This document shows, piece by piece, positions 16,251 to 24,776 of a DNA stretch of 34,103 nt. The notes below the pieces were generated by a model, which was not told where the DNA came from, searched no databases, and saw only the letters and a list, made by a program, of their open reading frames with translations. Position 1 is the stretch's first letter. The number at the start of each line of letters is the position of its first letter. The DNA lies in NCBI GenBank assembly GCA_016710935.1, contig JADJTY010000004.1, positions 1 to 34,103 of the forward strand, written 5' to 3'. The stretch is from Chitinophagaceae bacterium. GTDB lineage: Bacteria; Bacteroidota; Bacteroidia; Chitinophagales; Chitinophagaceae. Position numbers and translations under genes: made by a program.

Positions 16251-16304
16251 GAATTTTTGTTTTATAAAAAAATTGAGGAATCAAAACCAAATAAACTTAT
16301 AATT

Positions 16305-17111
16305 ATGAAAAAGATCATCCTTTACCTGTCGGCAATCGCACTGATAAGCTTTATTCAGTCTTGCAAAAAAAATGATGCTGTACCAGGCCCTCCCGATTAC
16401 AATCAACCGAATGGCAGTTGTATTGTAACTCAAACAACAGACGCAGCCAGCCTGGGGCTTTTTGGAGACCTGGATTTTGTTTACAATGCTAATGGTAATC
16501 CCCGCTCACTAAATGGCTTTGTAACGTATAGCTATGATACAAAAGGAAGATTAGTGAAAGACTCATCATCTCAATATACGCTCACGATAACTTATAAAGA
16601 TGAGACCTTTTTACCTGCTGCAACCTACAGGCGTGTTACCAGTACCAATGCCCTTGTTCAGACTATACTTTACACATACGATAATGCCAGGAAAGTTATT
16701 AAAACAAATTTACTGTATGCGTATGGCGCTTCGCAGGGTGAAATAATATGGAAATATACCTATGATGCCAATAACAACATACAAACCATTATAGACCCTG
16801 TTAGCGGAGATACCATCATCAAAGTAAAAAGTTATGATAATAAACCGAACTTTCTCTGGGGCAACCAATGGATAAAATATATTCTCAACGATCCTACTTC
16901 AGGATACTTTCCCCAGAACTATTTTTTATTCAGCGTAAACAATCCCCTGGAATGGTCAATTAACGACAACAGGAGCGGACTTATCATACCGGTGGTAAAC
17001 GCTTATTACACCTATAACAGCAAAGGCTTTGCAATAAAAGACAGCGTTGTTTTTCGTGATCCCGCCGGAGATTTTGAAGGGGTTCAAACCTCGGTCTTTA
17101 CCTGTTATTGA
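16305..17111 (+). CDS. Lipoprotein with YD-repeat-like / DUF4595-like strands
   Basis: 268 residues from ATG 16305. The N-terminus KKIILYLSAIALISFIQSCKK is a lipoprotein signal peptide with the lipobox ending at Cys (FIQSC), so it is anchored in a membrane, probably the outer membrane. The body contains repeated strand pairs of the type 'F.YNANGNPRSLNGFVTYSYDTKGRLVKDSS', 'YTYDNARKVIKTNL', 'YTYDANNNIQTI' and 'YYTYNSKGFAIKDSV', which resemble YD/RHS-like or DUF4595 lipoproteins of Bacteroidota. An in-frame ATG at 16257 is too close to the predicted transcript start. The gene belongs to the putative LytTR-controlled set through promoter copy 3. Its role (surface receptor, protection or unrelated) is unknown. 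Confidence 0.7.
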   Translation: MKKIILYLSAIALISFIQSCKKNDAVPGPPDYNQPNGSCIVTQTTDAASLGLFGDLDFVYNANGNPRSLNGFVTYSYDTKGRLVKDSSSQYTLTITYKDETFLPAATYRRVTSTNALVQTILYTYDNARKVIKTNLLYAYGASQGEIIWKYTYDANNNIQTIIDPVSGDTIIKVKSYDNKPNFLWGNQWIKYILNDPTSGYFPQNYFLFSVNNPLEWSINDNRSGLIIPVVNAYYTYNSKGFAIKDSVVFRDPAGDFEGVQTSVFTCY

Positions 17112-17244
17112 TCGTATAAAATCTTAACGATAATAACTCTTAAAAATCTTAAATCATGGCATTACAAATTTGATTATGTTGGAAAAGTATGTAATGTACC
17201 ATGGGGACCATCCGGGTAAATCTTATCACCAATAAAAAATATAT

Positions 17245-17604
17245 ATGCCAATCAATGCCGACGAACAAATAATAAGCCATCCAGATTATTTTGTTAGAAT
17301 TAATTCGTGGATACTTGTAACTAACTCACGCTCAGGCCAACATTCCTTATACTTGTATAGTGATGGAATTCTGAGATTTCAAATCATCCCGCTTGGTAAA
17401 GACAGGGTTACAATGGTGGAAAATATTCCGAACCTGCAACTTCAGTTAATTACGGTCAATTCGCATTTTTTTAATATAATGAACTTTTTTTTTCCGGCGC
17501 TAAGTGCCTGTGATGTAATTGAAATTACTATTGCTGATTTAAGAAAATTCCGGAACGGGAAAAATCTTTTTGATATTGACTGGCGATTTATCAAAACAGC
17601 CTGA
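17245..17604 (+). CDS. Hypothetical protein
   Basis: 119-residue intact frame without signal peptide (MPINADEQIISHPDYFVRINSWILVTNSRSGQHSLYLYSDGILRFQI...). The composition looks like real protein (mixed alpha/beta, aromatic residues), but no family is recognised. The 133 bp before it contain a short start-less frame reading SWHYKFDYVGKVCNVPWGPSG, which might be a remnant of something. It lies between the secreted-protein island and kdsA, so it could be the tail of the accessory region. Low certainty that it is expressed. Confidence 0.45.
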   Translation: MPINADEQIISHPDYFVRINSWILVTNSRSGQHSLYLYSDGILRFQIIPLGKDRVTMVENIPNLQLQLITVNSHFFNIMNFFFPALSACDVIEITIADLRKFRNGKNLFDIDWRFIKTA

Positions 17605-17701
17605 CCTTTACGATCCCGCTTTAAAATGGCAATTATGTTGATGTATCCCGCCAAAAAAAGAAGAGTTTCTTAAAGCCATTGGCTATTAGTATTTTTGTTG
17701 C

Positions 17702-18529
17702 ATGGAAAAACATTTAAAAGAACTTTTCAGCAATCAAAAATATAACGATAATAATTTCTTCTTAATAGCAGGCCCCTGCGTGGTGGAAGGAGAAGAACTC
17801 GTAATGGATATTGCAGAAAAAGTAGCTGCCATGTGTGCTAAACTGGAGATCCCTTATATATTTAAAGCATCCTATCGCAAAGCAAACAGAACTTCTGCCA
17901 ATTCATTCACCGGTATTGGTGATAAAGAAGCTTTGGAGTTGATAAAAAAAGTGGGTGAAAAATACAACATCCCCACAACAACCGATATACATACAGCCGA
18001 AGAAGCGGCCATGGCTGCAGACTATGTAGATGTTTTACAAATACCCGCCTTTCTTTGCCGCCAGACTGATCTGTTAATTGCTGCAGCAAAAACCGGGAAG
18101 ATCGTAAACGTAAAAAAAGGGCAATTTTTAAGTGGACCTTCTATGAAGTTTGCTGTTGAAAAAATTAATGCAGCCGGTAATGATAAAGTTGGGTTGATTG
18201 AAAGGGGTAATACTTTTGGTTATACCGACCTGGTGGTTGATTACAGGAACATTACCTGGATGAAGGAAATAAATGTACCCGTGATCATGGATTGCACACA
18301 TGCCTTACAACAGCCAAACCAGGCTGGAGGTATAACCGGCGGTAATCCCGAATTGATTGAAACCATTGCCAAAGCTGCCATTGCAACCGGTGCCGATGGT
18401 TTATTTATTGAAACGCATCCCAACCCTGCTTTTGCAAAAAGTGATGGAGCCAATATGCTGAGACTGGATCTGCTGGAAAATTTGCTGGAGAAACTGGTGA
18501 GAATTAGAACCGCAATTAACCCTAACTAA
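17702..18529 (+). CDS. kdsA: 3-deoxy-8-phosphooctulonate (KDO-8-phosphate) synthase
   Basis: Condenses phosphoenolpyruvate and arabinose-5-phosphate for the KDO of lipopolysaccharide; cytoplasmic TIM barrel. 275 residues, normal length. Signature stretches: LIAGPCVVEG, FKASYRKANRTS, DIHTAEEA, VKKGQFLSGPSM, ERGNTFGY, MDCTHALQQPNQ, FIETHPNP and KSDGANML. C26, H200, E237 and D248 form the metal site. Cys in AGPCVVE (instead of the Asn of the E. coli enzyme) marks it as the metal-dependent class. TATTTTTG at 17690-17697 fits TAnnTTTG and would give an essentially leaderless mRNA. Confidence 0.95.
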   Translation: MEKHLKELFSNQKYNDNNFFLIAGPCVVEGEELVMDIAEKVAAMCAKLEIPYIFKASYRKANRTSANSFTGIGDKEALELIKKVGEKYNIPTTTDIHTAEEAAMAADYVDVLQIPAFLCRQTDLLIAAAKTGKIVNVKKGQFLSGPSMKFAVEKINAAGNDKVGLIERGNTFGYTDLVVDYRNITWMKEINVPVIMDCTHALQQPNQAGGITGGNPELIETIAKAAIATGADGLFIETHPNPAFAKSDGANMLRLDLLENLLEKLVRIRTAINPN

Positions 18530-18598
18530 AAATGGATTACAAAATACCATTTGATGTTGTGTAAAAACAATAATCTTAATTTCTAAAAGCTGCAAGTT

Positions 18599-18633
18599 CC
18601 TCCGCTAGCTAGCGGAGGCGGAGGGGTTTTTTT
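18599..18633 (+). terminator. Rho-independent terminator after kdsA
   Basis: A perfect 20-bp palindrome, CCTCCGCTAGCTAGCGGAGG, at 18599-18618 is followed by CGGAGGGG and seven T (18627-18633). It lies 70 bp after the kdsA stop, and its T run reaches the stop codon of the convergent PspC-like gene. The extra CGGAGG repeats the right arm, so alternative stems are possible. Confidence 0.8.
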
Positions 18634-18853
18634 ACAGGTATCTCAACGGATTCCTCCTGGCATTCAATATATACCGCTTAATATTCATCCAAAAAGCTAT
18701 AAAAAGATAAACAATAACAGGTGAGCCAAATGTCATAAACGACATATAGATAAAATATTTACGGATAGTAGAGGTTGCAATGCCCATTTTTTCGCCCATG
18801 GAAGAGCAAACACCAAAAATATGCCACTCAATAAATTGTTTAAACTTATTCAT
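18632..18853 (-). CDS. Small PspC-domain membrane protein
   Basis: 73 residues. The sequence FGVCSSMGEKMGIATSTIRKYFIYMSFMTFGSPVIVYLFIAFWMNIKRYI is the PspC domain: an N-terminal GVC.G(M)GE helix-turn that normally reads GVCGGIA, followed by one or two membrane helices. PspC in enterobacteria belongs to the phage-shock envelope stress system; stand-alone PspC proteins of Bacteroidota are of uncertain function. Convergent with kdsA and divergent from aconitase. Intact. Confidence 0.85.
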   Translation of the reverse strand: MNKFKQFIEWHIFGVCSSMGEKMGIATSTIRKYFIYMSFMTFGSPVIVYLFIAFWMNIKRYILNARRNPLRYL

Positions 18854-18916
18854 AATGCTAAATTAAACACATTTTCCGCTAAAAACAAAGGGCTTTAAAA
18901 AATGATTCAGTTTTCG

Positions 18917-18924
18917 TAAATTTG
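18917..18924 (+). promoter_or_regulatory. Bacteroidota -7 box (TAAATTTG) for the aconitase gene
   Basis: TAAATTTG is an exact match to TAnnTTTG, 118 bp before the aconitase start. It leaves a leader of about 110 nt. A clear -33 TTG is not seen. It is the only exact box in the region between the divergent PspC-like and aconitase genes. Confidence 0.5.
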
Positions 18925-19042
18925 CGGCACTTCAGTTTGAAGACGTGCAGATTTGAATATTCGCTTATTTATACAGGCTTTTATTTTCAAAACCGTCCTT
19001 TTATCTTCAAATTGATCATTTCCAAATCATCAAATTATTCCC

Positions 19043-21316
19043 ATGGCCTTTGACATTGACATGATTAAAAAGTTGTACAGCAACTTTGGTGCCCGTATTG
19101 ATGCTGCCCGTAAAGCAACCGGCAAATCCCTTACCCTTACCGAAAAAATATTGTATGCCCACCTCTGGCAGGGAGCAGCTACCACTGCGTATGAAAGAGG
19201 AAAAGATTATGTGGAATTTGCACCCGACCGCGTGGCTATGCAGGATGCTACTGCCCAGATGGCTTTGTTACAATTCATGCAGGCTGGCCGTAAAACAGTG
19301 GCCGTACCCTCTACCGTGCATTGCGATCACCTGATACAGGCAGAAGTGGGTGCTGTTGAAGATCTGAGCAAAGCAAAAACACAAAATAAAGAAGTGTACG
19401 ATTTTCTGGCTTCTGTGTCCAATAAATACGGCATTGGTTTTTGGAAACCCGGTGCAGGTATCATTCACCAGGTGGTTCTGGAGCAATATGCTTTCCCGGG
19501 CGGGATGATGATCGGTACCGATAGTCATACCGTAAATGCAGGCGGATTGGGCATTATAGCCATTGGTGTGGGTGGTGCCGACGCCTGTGATGTAATGGCC
19601 GGATTGCCCTGGGAACTTAAATTCCCTAAACTGATCGGTGTTAAATTGACCGGTAAATTAAGCGGCTGGACGGCTTCAAAAGATATTATTTTAAAAGTGG
19701 CCGGCATATTAACCGTAAAAGGCGGTACCGGTGCCATACTTGAATATTTTGGGGATGGTGCAAAATCATTGTCATGTACCGGTAAAGGAACCATTTGTAA
19801 TATGGGTGCCGAAATTGGTGCCACCACTTCCATTTTTGGTTACGATGCAAAAATGGGTGAATATTTAAGAGGAACCGGTCGTGCAGAAGTTGCCGATGGC
19901 GCAGATGCCATTGCTGAACATCTCACAGGCGATGATGAAGTGTACGCAAACCCGGAAAGTTATTTTGACCAGGTTATTGAAATTAATTTATCAGAACTGG
20001 AACCACATATCAACGGACCGTTTACGCCGGATCTGGCATGGCCTATTTCCAAGTTTGCCGATGCAGTTAAAGTAAATGGGTGGCCCGATCAGATGGAAGT
20101 TGGATTGATCGGTTCCTGCACCAACTCATCTTATGAAGATATTACCCGTGCTGCTTCTATTGCAGAGCAGGCATCGGTTAATAATTTTAAAGCAAAAGCA
20201 GAATTTATCATAACACCAGGCTCGGAGCAGGTACGTTACACCGTTGAAAGAGATGGTTACTTAGCCACTTTTGAAAAAATGGGCGGGGTAGTGTTAGCCA
20301 ACGCATGCGGACCTTGTATTGGACAGTGGGCAAGGCATTCAACCGATCCTACAAGAAAAAATTCGATCGTTACTTCTTACAACCGTAATTTTTCTAAAAG
20401 GAATGATGGTAATCCAAATACCCATGCATTTGTGGCTTCGCCTGAAATTACAACGGCCCTGGCAATTGCAGGTTCGCTGTCATTTAATCCGCTTACCGAT
20501 TATTTAACCAACGATAAAGGAGAAAAATTTAAACTGGAAGAACCAATGGGTATTGAAATGCCGGTTAAAGGTTATGCAGTAGAAGATGCAGGCTTCCAGG
20601 CACCGGCCGAGGATGGCAGTAATGTTCAGGTATTGGTTTCGCCAACATCCGACAGGTTGCAACTACTTGCACCTTTTAAAGCATGGGAAGGCACCGATCT
20701 GAAAGGATTGAAACTTTTAATAAAAGCCAAAGGAAAATGTACCACCGATCATATTTCAATGGCAGGTCCCTGGTTAAAATTCCGTGGCCATTTGGATAAT
20801 ATCAGCAACAACATGCTGATCGGTGCATTGAATTTCTTCAACGAAAAAACCGACAATGTAAAAAATCAATTGACCGGTGAATATGGAACGGTGCCCGGCA
20901 CACAAAGGGCTTATAAAGCCGCCGGCATTGGCTCGGTAGTGGTGGGTGATGAAAATTATGGCGAAGGTTCTTCAAGGGAACATGCGGCTATGGAACCAAG
21001 GTTCCTGGGTGTACGTGCGGTGCTGGTAAAATCATTTGCCCGCATTCACGAAACCAACCTGAAGAAACAAGGTATGCTGGGTTTAACCTTTGCAGATAAG
21101 GAAGATTACAACAAAATACAGGAAGATGACAGCATTGATATCATTGGTTTAACCAGCTTTGCACCTGGCCAACAGCTGCAAATGGTGTTTAACCATACGG
21201 ATGGAACTTCCGATACCATTCATGTAAATCATACGTACAACGAACAGCAGATCGAGTGGTTTAAAGCAGGAGCTGCACTAAATATCATTCGCAGGGAATT
21301 TGAAGCGAACAAATAG
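19043..21316 (+). CDS. acn: Aconitate hydratase (mitochondrial-type)
   Basis: Isomerises citrate to isocitrate in the TCA cycle through a [4Fe-4S] cluster. 757 residues, the size of mitochondrial-type aconitases and shorter than the AcnA/IRP type of about 890. Cluster ligands: C359 in GSCTNSS and C422/C425 in ANACGPCIGQW. Substrate-site motifs: GTDSHTVNAGG, TPGSEQVR, GKCTTDHISMAGPW, and GDENYGEGSSREHAAMEPR with the catalytic Ser region. The frame is intact. A strong terminator follows 22 bp after the stop. Confidence 0.96.
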   Translation: MAFDIDMIKKLYSNFGARIDAARKATGKSLTLTEKILYAHLWQGAATTAYERGKDYVEFAPDRVAMQDATAQMALLQFMQAGRKTVAVPSTVHCDHLIQAEVGAVEDLSKAKTQNKEVYDFLASVSNKYGIGFWKPGAGIIHQVVLEQYAFPGGMMIGTDSHTVNAGGLGIIAIGVGGADACDVMAGLPWELKFPKLIGVKLTGKLSGWTASKDIILKVAGILTVKGGTGAILEYFGDGAKSLSCTGKGTICNMGAEIGATTSIFGYDAKMGEYLRGTGRAEVADGADAIAEHLTGDDEVYANPESYFDQVIEINLSELEPHINGPFTPDLAWPISKFADAVKVNGWPDQMEVGLIGSCTNSSYEDITRAASIAEQASVNNFKAKAEFIITPGSEQVRYTVERDGYLATFEKMGGVVLANACGPCIGQWARHSTDPTRKNSIVTSYNRNFSKRNDGNPNTHAFVASPEITTALAIAGSLSFNPLTDYLTNDKGEKFKLEEPMGIEMPVKGYAVEDAGFQAPAEDGSNVQVLVSPTSDRLQLLAPFKAWEGTDLKGLKLLIKAKGKCTTDHISMAGPWLKFRGHLDNISNNMLIGALNFFNEKTDNVKNQLTGEYGTVPGTQRAYKAAGIGSVVVGDENYGEGSSREHAAMEPRFLGVRAVLVKSFARIHETNLKKQGMLGLTFADKEDYNKIQEDDSIDIIGLTSFAPGQQLQMVFNHTDGTSDTIHVNHTYNEQQIEWFKAGAALNIIRREFEANK

Positions 21317-21337
21317 TCATTTTATGTGTCTATATAG

Positions 21338-21369
21338 AATCCCCCCTACATTGTGTAGGGGGGATTTTT
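21338..21369 (+). terminator. Strong Rho-independent terminator after aconitase
   Basis: Stem AATCCCCCCTACA (21338-21350), loop TTG, stem TGTAGGGGGGATT (21354-21366), then T-rich TTTC. The stem core CCCCCTACA/TGTAGGGGG is nearly identical to that of the terminator downstream of rplQ at 32055. Confidence 0.92.
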
Positions 21370-21399
21370 CTATTAATACTGATAGACACTAAAATTATA

Positions 21400-21488
21400 C
21401 TGTCAGCCTGAGCTTGTCGAAGGCGGGTTATTTTAGAATACTGGCAGCCTTTATTTAAGCCCCGGTTTCGACAAGCTCAACCTGACAG
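21400..21488. repeat. Long inverted repeat with TGAGCTTGTCGAA arms
   Basis: The left arm at 21400-21423 contains CTGTCAGCCTGAGCTTGTCG. The right arm at about 21462-21488 is its near reverse complement (CGACAAGCTCAACCTGACAG). Arms of about 20 bp with two mismatches are separated by some 40 bp. Elements with the word CAGGCTGAGCTTGTCGAAG are widespread dispersed repeats in many bacterial genomes, Bacteroidota included. It lies in the 278-bp gap between the aconitase terminator and the yceI-like gene, with no coding potential. Confidence 0.75.
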
Positions 21489-21594
21489 CTTTTATAAAGC
21501 TAAATAAAACGTCTAATCCTATTAACATTTTCTTTCAAAAATAAATTTCAATGTTTAAACATTAATTAATAACTTGCATTCAAAATTATAAATC

Positions 21595-22131
21595 ATGGCA
21601 ACTAAAACCTGGGCATTAGACCCTACACACAGTGAAGTACAGTTTAAGATCAAACACCTGATGATCACCAATGTTACAGGCAGTTTTGACATTTTTAATG
21701 TTACGGCTCAAACAGAAGATGAAGACTTTACAAAAGCCAAAGTGAGTTTTACGGCTGATGTAAATTCAATATCTACAAACAACGAACAAAGAGACGGGCA
21801 TCTAAAGAGTGCGGACTTCTTTGATGCTGAAAAATTTCCGCAGATCAAATTTGAAGCAACAAAAACTGAAAATGTAGATGGCGATGGTTCGTTTGAATTG
21901 TACGGCGACCTGACGATACGTGATATAACCAAAAATGTAAAATTATCAGTAGAATTCGGCGGTGTTGTGAAAGACCCATACGGTAATACCAAAGCTGGTT
22001 TTACCATCAACGGCAAAATAAACCGTAAGGATTTTGGCCTTACCTGGAGTGCAGTAACAGAAGCAGGTGGTGTAGTGGTGAGTGACGAAGTAAGAATTGC
22101 AGTAGAAATACAATTGATAGAACAGGCATAA
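21595..22131 (+). CDS. YceI family protein
   Basis: 178 residues, the length of a mature YceI domain. It starts TKTWALDPTHSEVQFKIKHLMITNVTGSFDIF (the YceI N-terminal signature with D.xHS...F...H) and contains HLKSADFFDAEKFPQIKFEA and GDLTIRDITKNVKLSVEFGG. Members form a lipocalin-like barrel that binds polyisoprenoid-type lipids. There is no signal peptide, so this version is probably cytoplasmic. The AT-rich leader has no obvious promoter box. The stop is followed by a heptamer-like array that can fold as a bidirectional terminator. Confidence 0.92.
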   Translation: MATKTWALDPTHSEVQFKIKHLMITNVTGSFDIFNVTAQTEDEDFTKAKVSFTADVNSISTNNEQRDGHLKSADFFDAEKFPQIKFEATKTENVDGDGSFELYGDLTIRDITKNVKLSVEFGGVVKDPYGNTKAGFTINGKINRKDFGLTWSAVTEAGGVVVSDEVRIAVEIQLIEQA

Positions 22132-22140
22132 GAAAAATTT

Positions 22141-22220
22141 AGGAGTTTAGAGGTTTAGAAAGTTTAGGGTTTAGTTGCCGGATTATTACAGCTAAATTAC
22201 CAAACCCTAAGCTTCTAAAC
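22141..22220. terminator. GTTTAGA-repeat inverted repeat between convergent genes (putative bidirectional terminator)
   Basis: The left side repeats GTTTAGA-like words (GAGTTTAGAGGTTTAGAAAG then TTTAGGGTTTAG). The right side, CCAAACCCTAAGCTTCTAAA followed by CTC, is its near reverse complement. They form a long imperfect stem of about 20 bp around a 25-nt loop. It fills the gap between the stop of the YceI gene and the stop of the SET gene. It combines the heptamer-array pattern of this genome with a terminator-like fold, but no long T run is present. Confidence 0.6.
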
Positions 22221-22604
22221 TCATTTTACATCAAACCAAACTTTCTTGCCATCATTCCAGTCTCCGTTGTAGTTAATGGTAAGCTCTTCTCCATTGTCAA
22301 TTACGCTTACTGTTTTAACCATAATGGAACTGTCCTCAAAATCCATAAAATACTCGCAGTTGCTTTTATAGCTGTGGTTATAGATGGGTATCAAGCCAAG
22401 CGCCATCGCACATTTGTCTTTTTCTTTTCCCCATTCAAAAATATAATCGTGCAATAAAGTTTTATCAAGATGTTCCTTGTCTGAAAATTCCATCACGATC
22501 ACCGGTGCAATTTCAATTACGGTATTGGCAGGAATGCGTTCATGAGTAAACACCCCTCTCCCCTTTCCGCTGGTATCATCAACAAATAAATAAGGTTTAA
22601 GCAT
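22221..22604 (-). CDS. SET domain protein (putative lysine methyltransferase)
   Basis: 127 residues, a minimal SET domain. Motifs in order: KGRGVFTHERIPANTVIEIAPV (the GxG strand), LGLIPIYNHSYKSNCEYF (the NHS.xxN cofactor motif) and IDNGEELTINYNGDW (GEELTxxY with the catalytic Tyr). It probably methylates a protein lysine with S-adenosylmethionine; bacterial short SET proteins are poorly characterised. Convergent with the YceI gene and divergently arranged with mgtE, leaving 68 bp for both promoters. Confidence 0.85.
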   Translation of the reverse strand: MLKPYLFVDDTSGKGRGVFTHERIPANTVIEIAPVIVMEFSDKEHLDKTLLHDYIFEWGKEKDKCAMALGLIPIYNHSYKSNCEYFMDFEDSSIMVKTVSVIDNGEELTINYNGDWNDGKKVWFDVK

Positions 22605-22672
22605 AACTTTTGCTTACAATAAATGGGTTAAATTGCGCCACAATTGTACTGCAATTTAATTACAAAGGACCG

Positions 22673-24064
22673 ATGCAAAGCGAAATTGACGAAATATCAA
22701 TACAGCAGCAGTTTGAAGAAGTGATCGCTTCCGAAAATCAACTGGCCATACAGGAATTCCTGAATGACCAGAACATCAGTGATGTGGCCGATCTTATTTA
22801 TGAAAATGAGGAATACGAATGCCAGATCATTTCCCTGCTTTCCATTCACCGTGCAGCAGGTGTTTTTAAAATAATCGAATTATCTACCCAGAAAAGAATA
22901 ATTAAGGATTTACCGGCCATTAAAACCACCGAACTGCTGAACGAACTGCCAGCCGATGACCGCGTTGCTTTCCTGGAAGAATTACCCAACAGCATTGTAC
23001 GTGACCTGATAAAAACATTAGACCCTGATGAGCGCAGGGATACGCTGGAATTACTGGGTTATCCCGAAAACAGCATGGGCAGGATCATGACACCGGATTA
23101 TGTGTATGTGTATGAAGAAAATACCGTGGCTGAAGTATTTCAAACCATAAGAAAACATGCCCGTGGCAGCGAAACCATTGATGTTATCTATGTGATCAAT
23201 GAAGCGGATGAATTGCTGGATGATATCAGAATACGGGATTTTATTTTAGCCGAACCTCAAACAAAAGTAAAAGATATCATGGATGGCCGTTTTATTGCCT
23301 TACATGTTACCGATGACCAGGAAATGGCCAGCGAGGTTTTTAAAATGAATAACCGGGTGGCGTTGCCGGTAACGGATGAAAACAATATTTTACTGGGCAT
23401 TGTAACTATTGATGATATTCTTTGGGTGGCAGAAGAAGAGTATAGCGAAGACATTCAAAAGATCGGTGGTACCGAGGCCCTGGATGAACCTTACCTGGAT
23501 ATGCCTTTCTGGAAACTGATCGGAAAACGTGCACCCTGGCTGGTTGTACTTTTTGCAGGAGAATTATTTACAGCCAGTGCCATGAGTTTTTTTGAAGATG
23601 AAATTAAACAGGTACTGGTGCTCAACATGCTGGTTCCACTCATTATCTCCAGCGGCGGTAATACCGGAAGCCAGGCATCTACCTTGATCATACAAGCCAT
23701 GGCAAAAGCTGAGATAACCATTGCTGACTGGTTTATTATTCTGAAACGTGAAATAAAAAGCGGACTTGTGCTCGGAGGACTCCTTGGCCTGGTGGGGTTT
23801 TTACGAACCTATGTCTGGAGTTATGTTGAACCCCACCTGTATGGCACCCATACTTTTTTATTGGCCATGGTAACCGGCATTTCTGTTATGGGTGTTGTGT
23901 TGTGGGGTACTTTGGCAGGCTCGATGCTGCCCATCTTTTTAAAACGCATGAAATTTGACCCGGCAACTTCTTCTGCACCATTTGTTGCAACGCTTGTCGA
24001 TGTGACCGGCATCATCATTTATTTTTCAGTGGCTTATTTATTTTTGAGTGGGGTGTTGTTGTAA
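22673..24064 (+). CDS. mgtE: Magnesium transporter MgtE
   Basis: Inner-membrane Mg2+ channel/transporter. 463 residues from ATG 22673, typical length; an upstream in-frame ATG at 22610 would add 21 residues lacking family similarity. The N domain has LLNELPADDRVAFLEELP and RDTLELLGYPENSMGRIMTPDYV. Paired CBS domains follow (YVYEENTVAEVFQTIRKHA...VIYVINEADELLDDIRI; LHVTDDQEMASEVF...LPVTDENNILLGIVTIDDILWVAEEE). The C-terminal transmembrane domain has five helices and the pore motif PLIISSGGNTGSQASTL. Intact. The CBS and N domains act as the Mg2+ sensor in this family. Confidence 0.95.
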   Translation: MQSEIDEISIQQQFEEVIASENQLAIQEFLNDQNISDVADLIYENEEYECQIISLLSIHRAAGVFKIIELSTQKRIIKDLPAIKTTELLNELPADDRVAFLEELPNSIVRDLIKTLDPDERRDTLELLGYPENSMGRIMTPDYVYVYEENTVAEVFQTIRKHARGSETIDVIYVINEADELLDDIRIRDFILAEPQTKVKDIMDGRFIALHVTDDQEMASEVFKMNNRVALPVTDENNILLGIVTIDDILWVAEEEYSEDIQKIGGTEALDEPYLDMPFWKLIGKRAPWLVVLFAGELFTASAMSFFEDEIKQVLVLNMLVPLIISSGGNTGSQASTLIIQAMAKAEITIADWFIILKREIKSGLVLGGLLGLVGFLRTYVWSYVEPHLYGTHTFLLAMVTGISVMGVVLWGTLAGSMLPIFLKRMKFDPATSSAPFVATLVDVTGIIIYFSVAYLFLSGVLL

Positions 24065-24601
24065 CTACTGCATCGCCGCTGAAGCCCCCGATTTAGCGCC
24101 ATATCGCAGCTTCTTCAATCTTGCTTTTTCTTTCTTGTAAGTGATCATAAATAAATGATCATATTCATTGTCGGGTATATCACCGTAAGGATGATCAGTT
24201 ACGCCCAGCTTTCTGATGATTTGCGGCAGGGTATTACTGTGGCCAATAATTAAAATGGTTTTTCCAAAATCGCTGTGCTCCATAATGGCATTAATAAGAT
24301 TATCGCACAAAGTATCTGCTGCATAATGCACCGTATCAATTTTCAATTGCAACCTTAAACTATCGCCTGTATTCTGTGTACGCCTGTACTGGCTAACATA
24401 GATCTTTTGAATACCCTCATTTTGCAATGCCCGCATCAGATCGCCGGCACGGGCATTACCGGCAGCCGTTAATAAAGGGTCTTTACCGGTTTCTTTCTCA
24501 GCATGGCGCACAATAAAGATCTTAGTAACGCCCGGCTCCTGCTGTGCTTTTACTGAAATCTGAAAACTCAGAACAGCTAAAAAGATAAAAAGATATTTCA
24601 T
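24065..24601 (-). CDS. Exported histidine phosphatase superfamily protein
   Basis: 178 residues. Signal peptide KYLFIFLAVLSFQISVKAQ. The phosphatase core has FIVRHAEKE (RHAEK with the phospho-acceptor His, about 31-36), an Arg in SQYRRTQNTGDSL, and ILIIGHSNTLPQII carrying the second catalytic His. This is the branch-2-like SixA/PGAM fold commonly annotated phosphoglycerate mutase in Bacteroidota; the exported location argues for a scavenging or envelope phosphatase. Its stop directly abuts the mgtE stop (convergent, no gap). No terminator is visible between them. Confidence 0.85.
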   Translation of the reverse strand: MKYLFIFLAVLSFQISVKAQQEPGVTKIFIVRHAEKETGKDPLLTAAGNARAGDLMRALQNEGIQKIYVSQYRRTQNTGDSLRLQLKIDTVHYAADTLCDNLINAIMEHSDFGKTILIIGHSNTLPQIIRKLGVTDHPYGDIPDNEYDHLFMITYKKEKARLKKLRYGAKSGASAAMQ

Positions 24602-24776
24602 ACACCTGATTTTAAGAACCTAAATTTAATTCATTGATACCAAAGCGGGTTTACAATTGATCCATAAAATGCTCATTTGAGTACAATTTCGTTAAATTGC
24701 GGAGATAATTATGCCGGCAGTTCAGTAGCTATATTTCGCTTTTGATTGCCCTAACTTTAAAGAAAAATCTCATTAT

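Noticed and set aside
16257..16304. Upstream start for the lipoprotein gene at 16257
   Set aside because: It would lie about 4 nt after the predicted transcript start and would place a charged stretch before the lipoprotein signal peptide.
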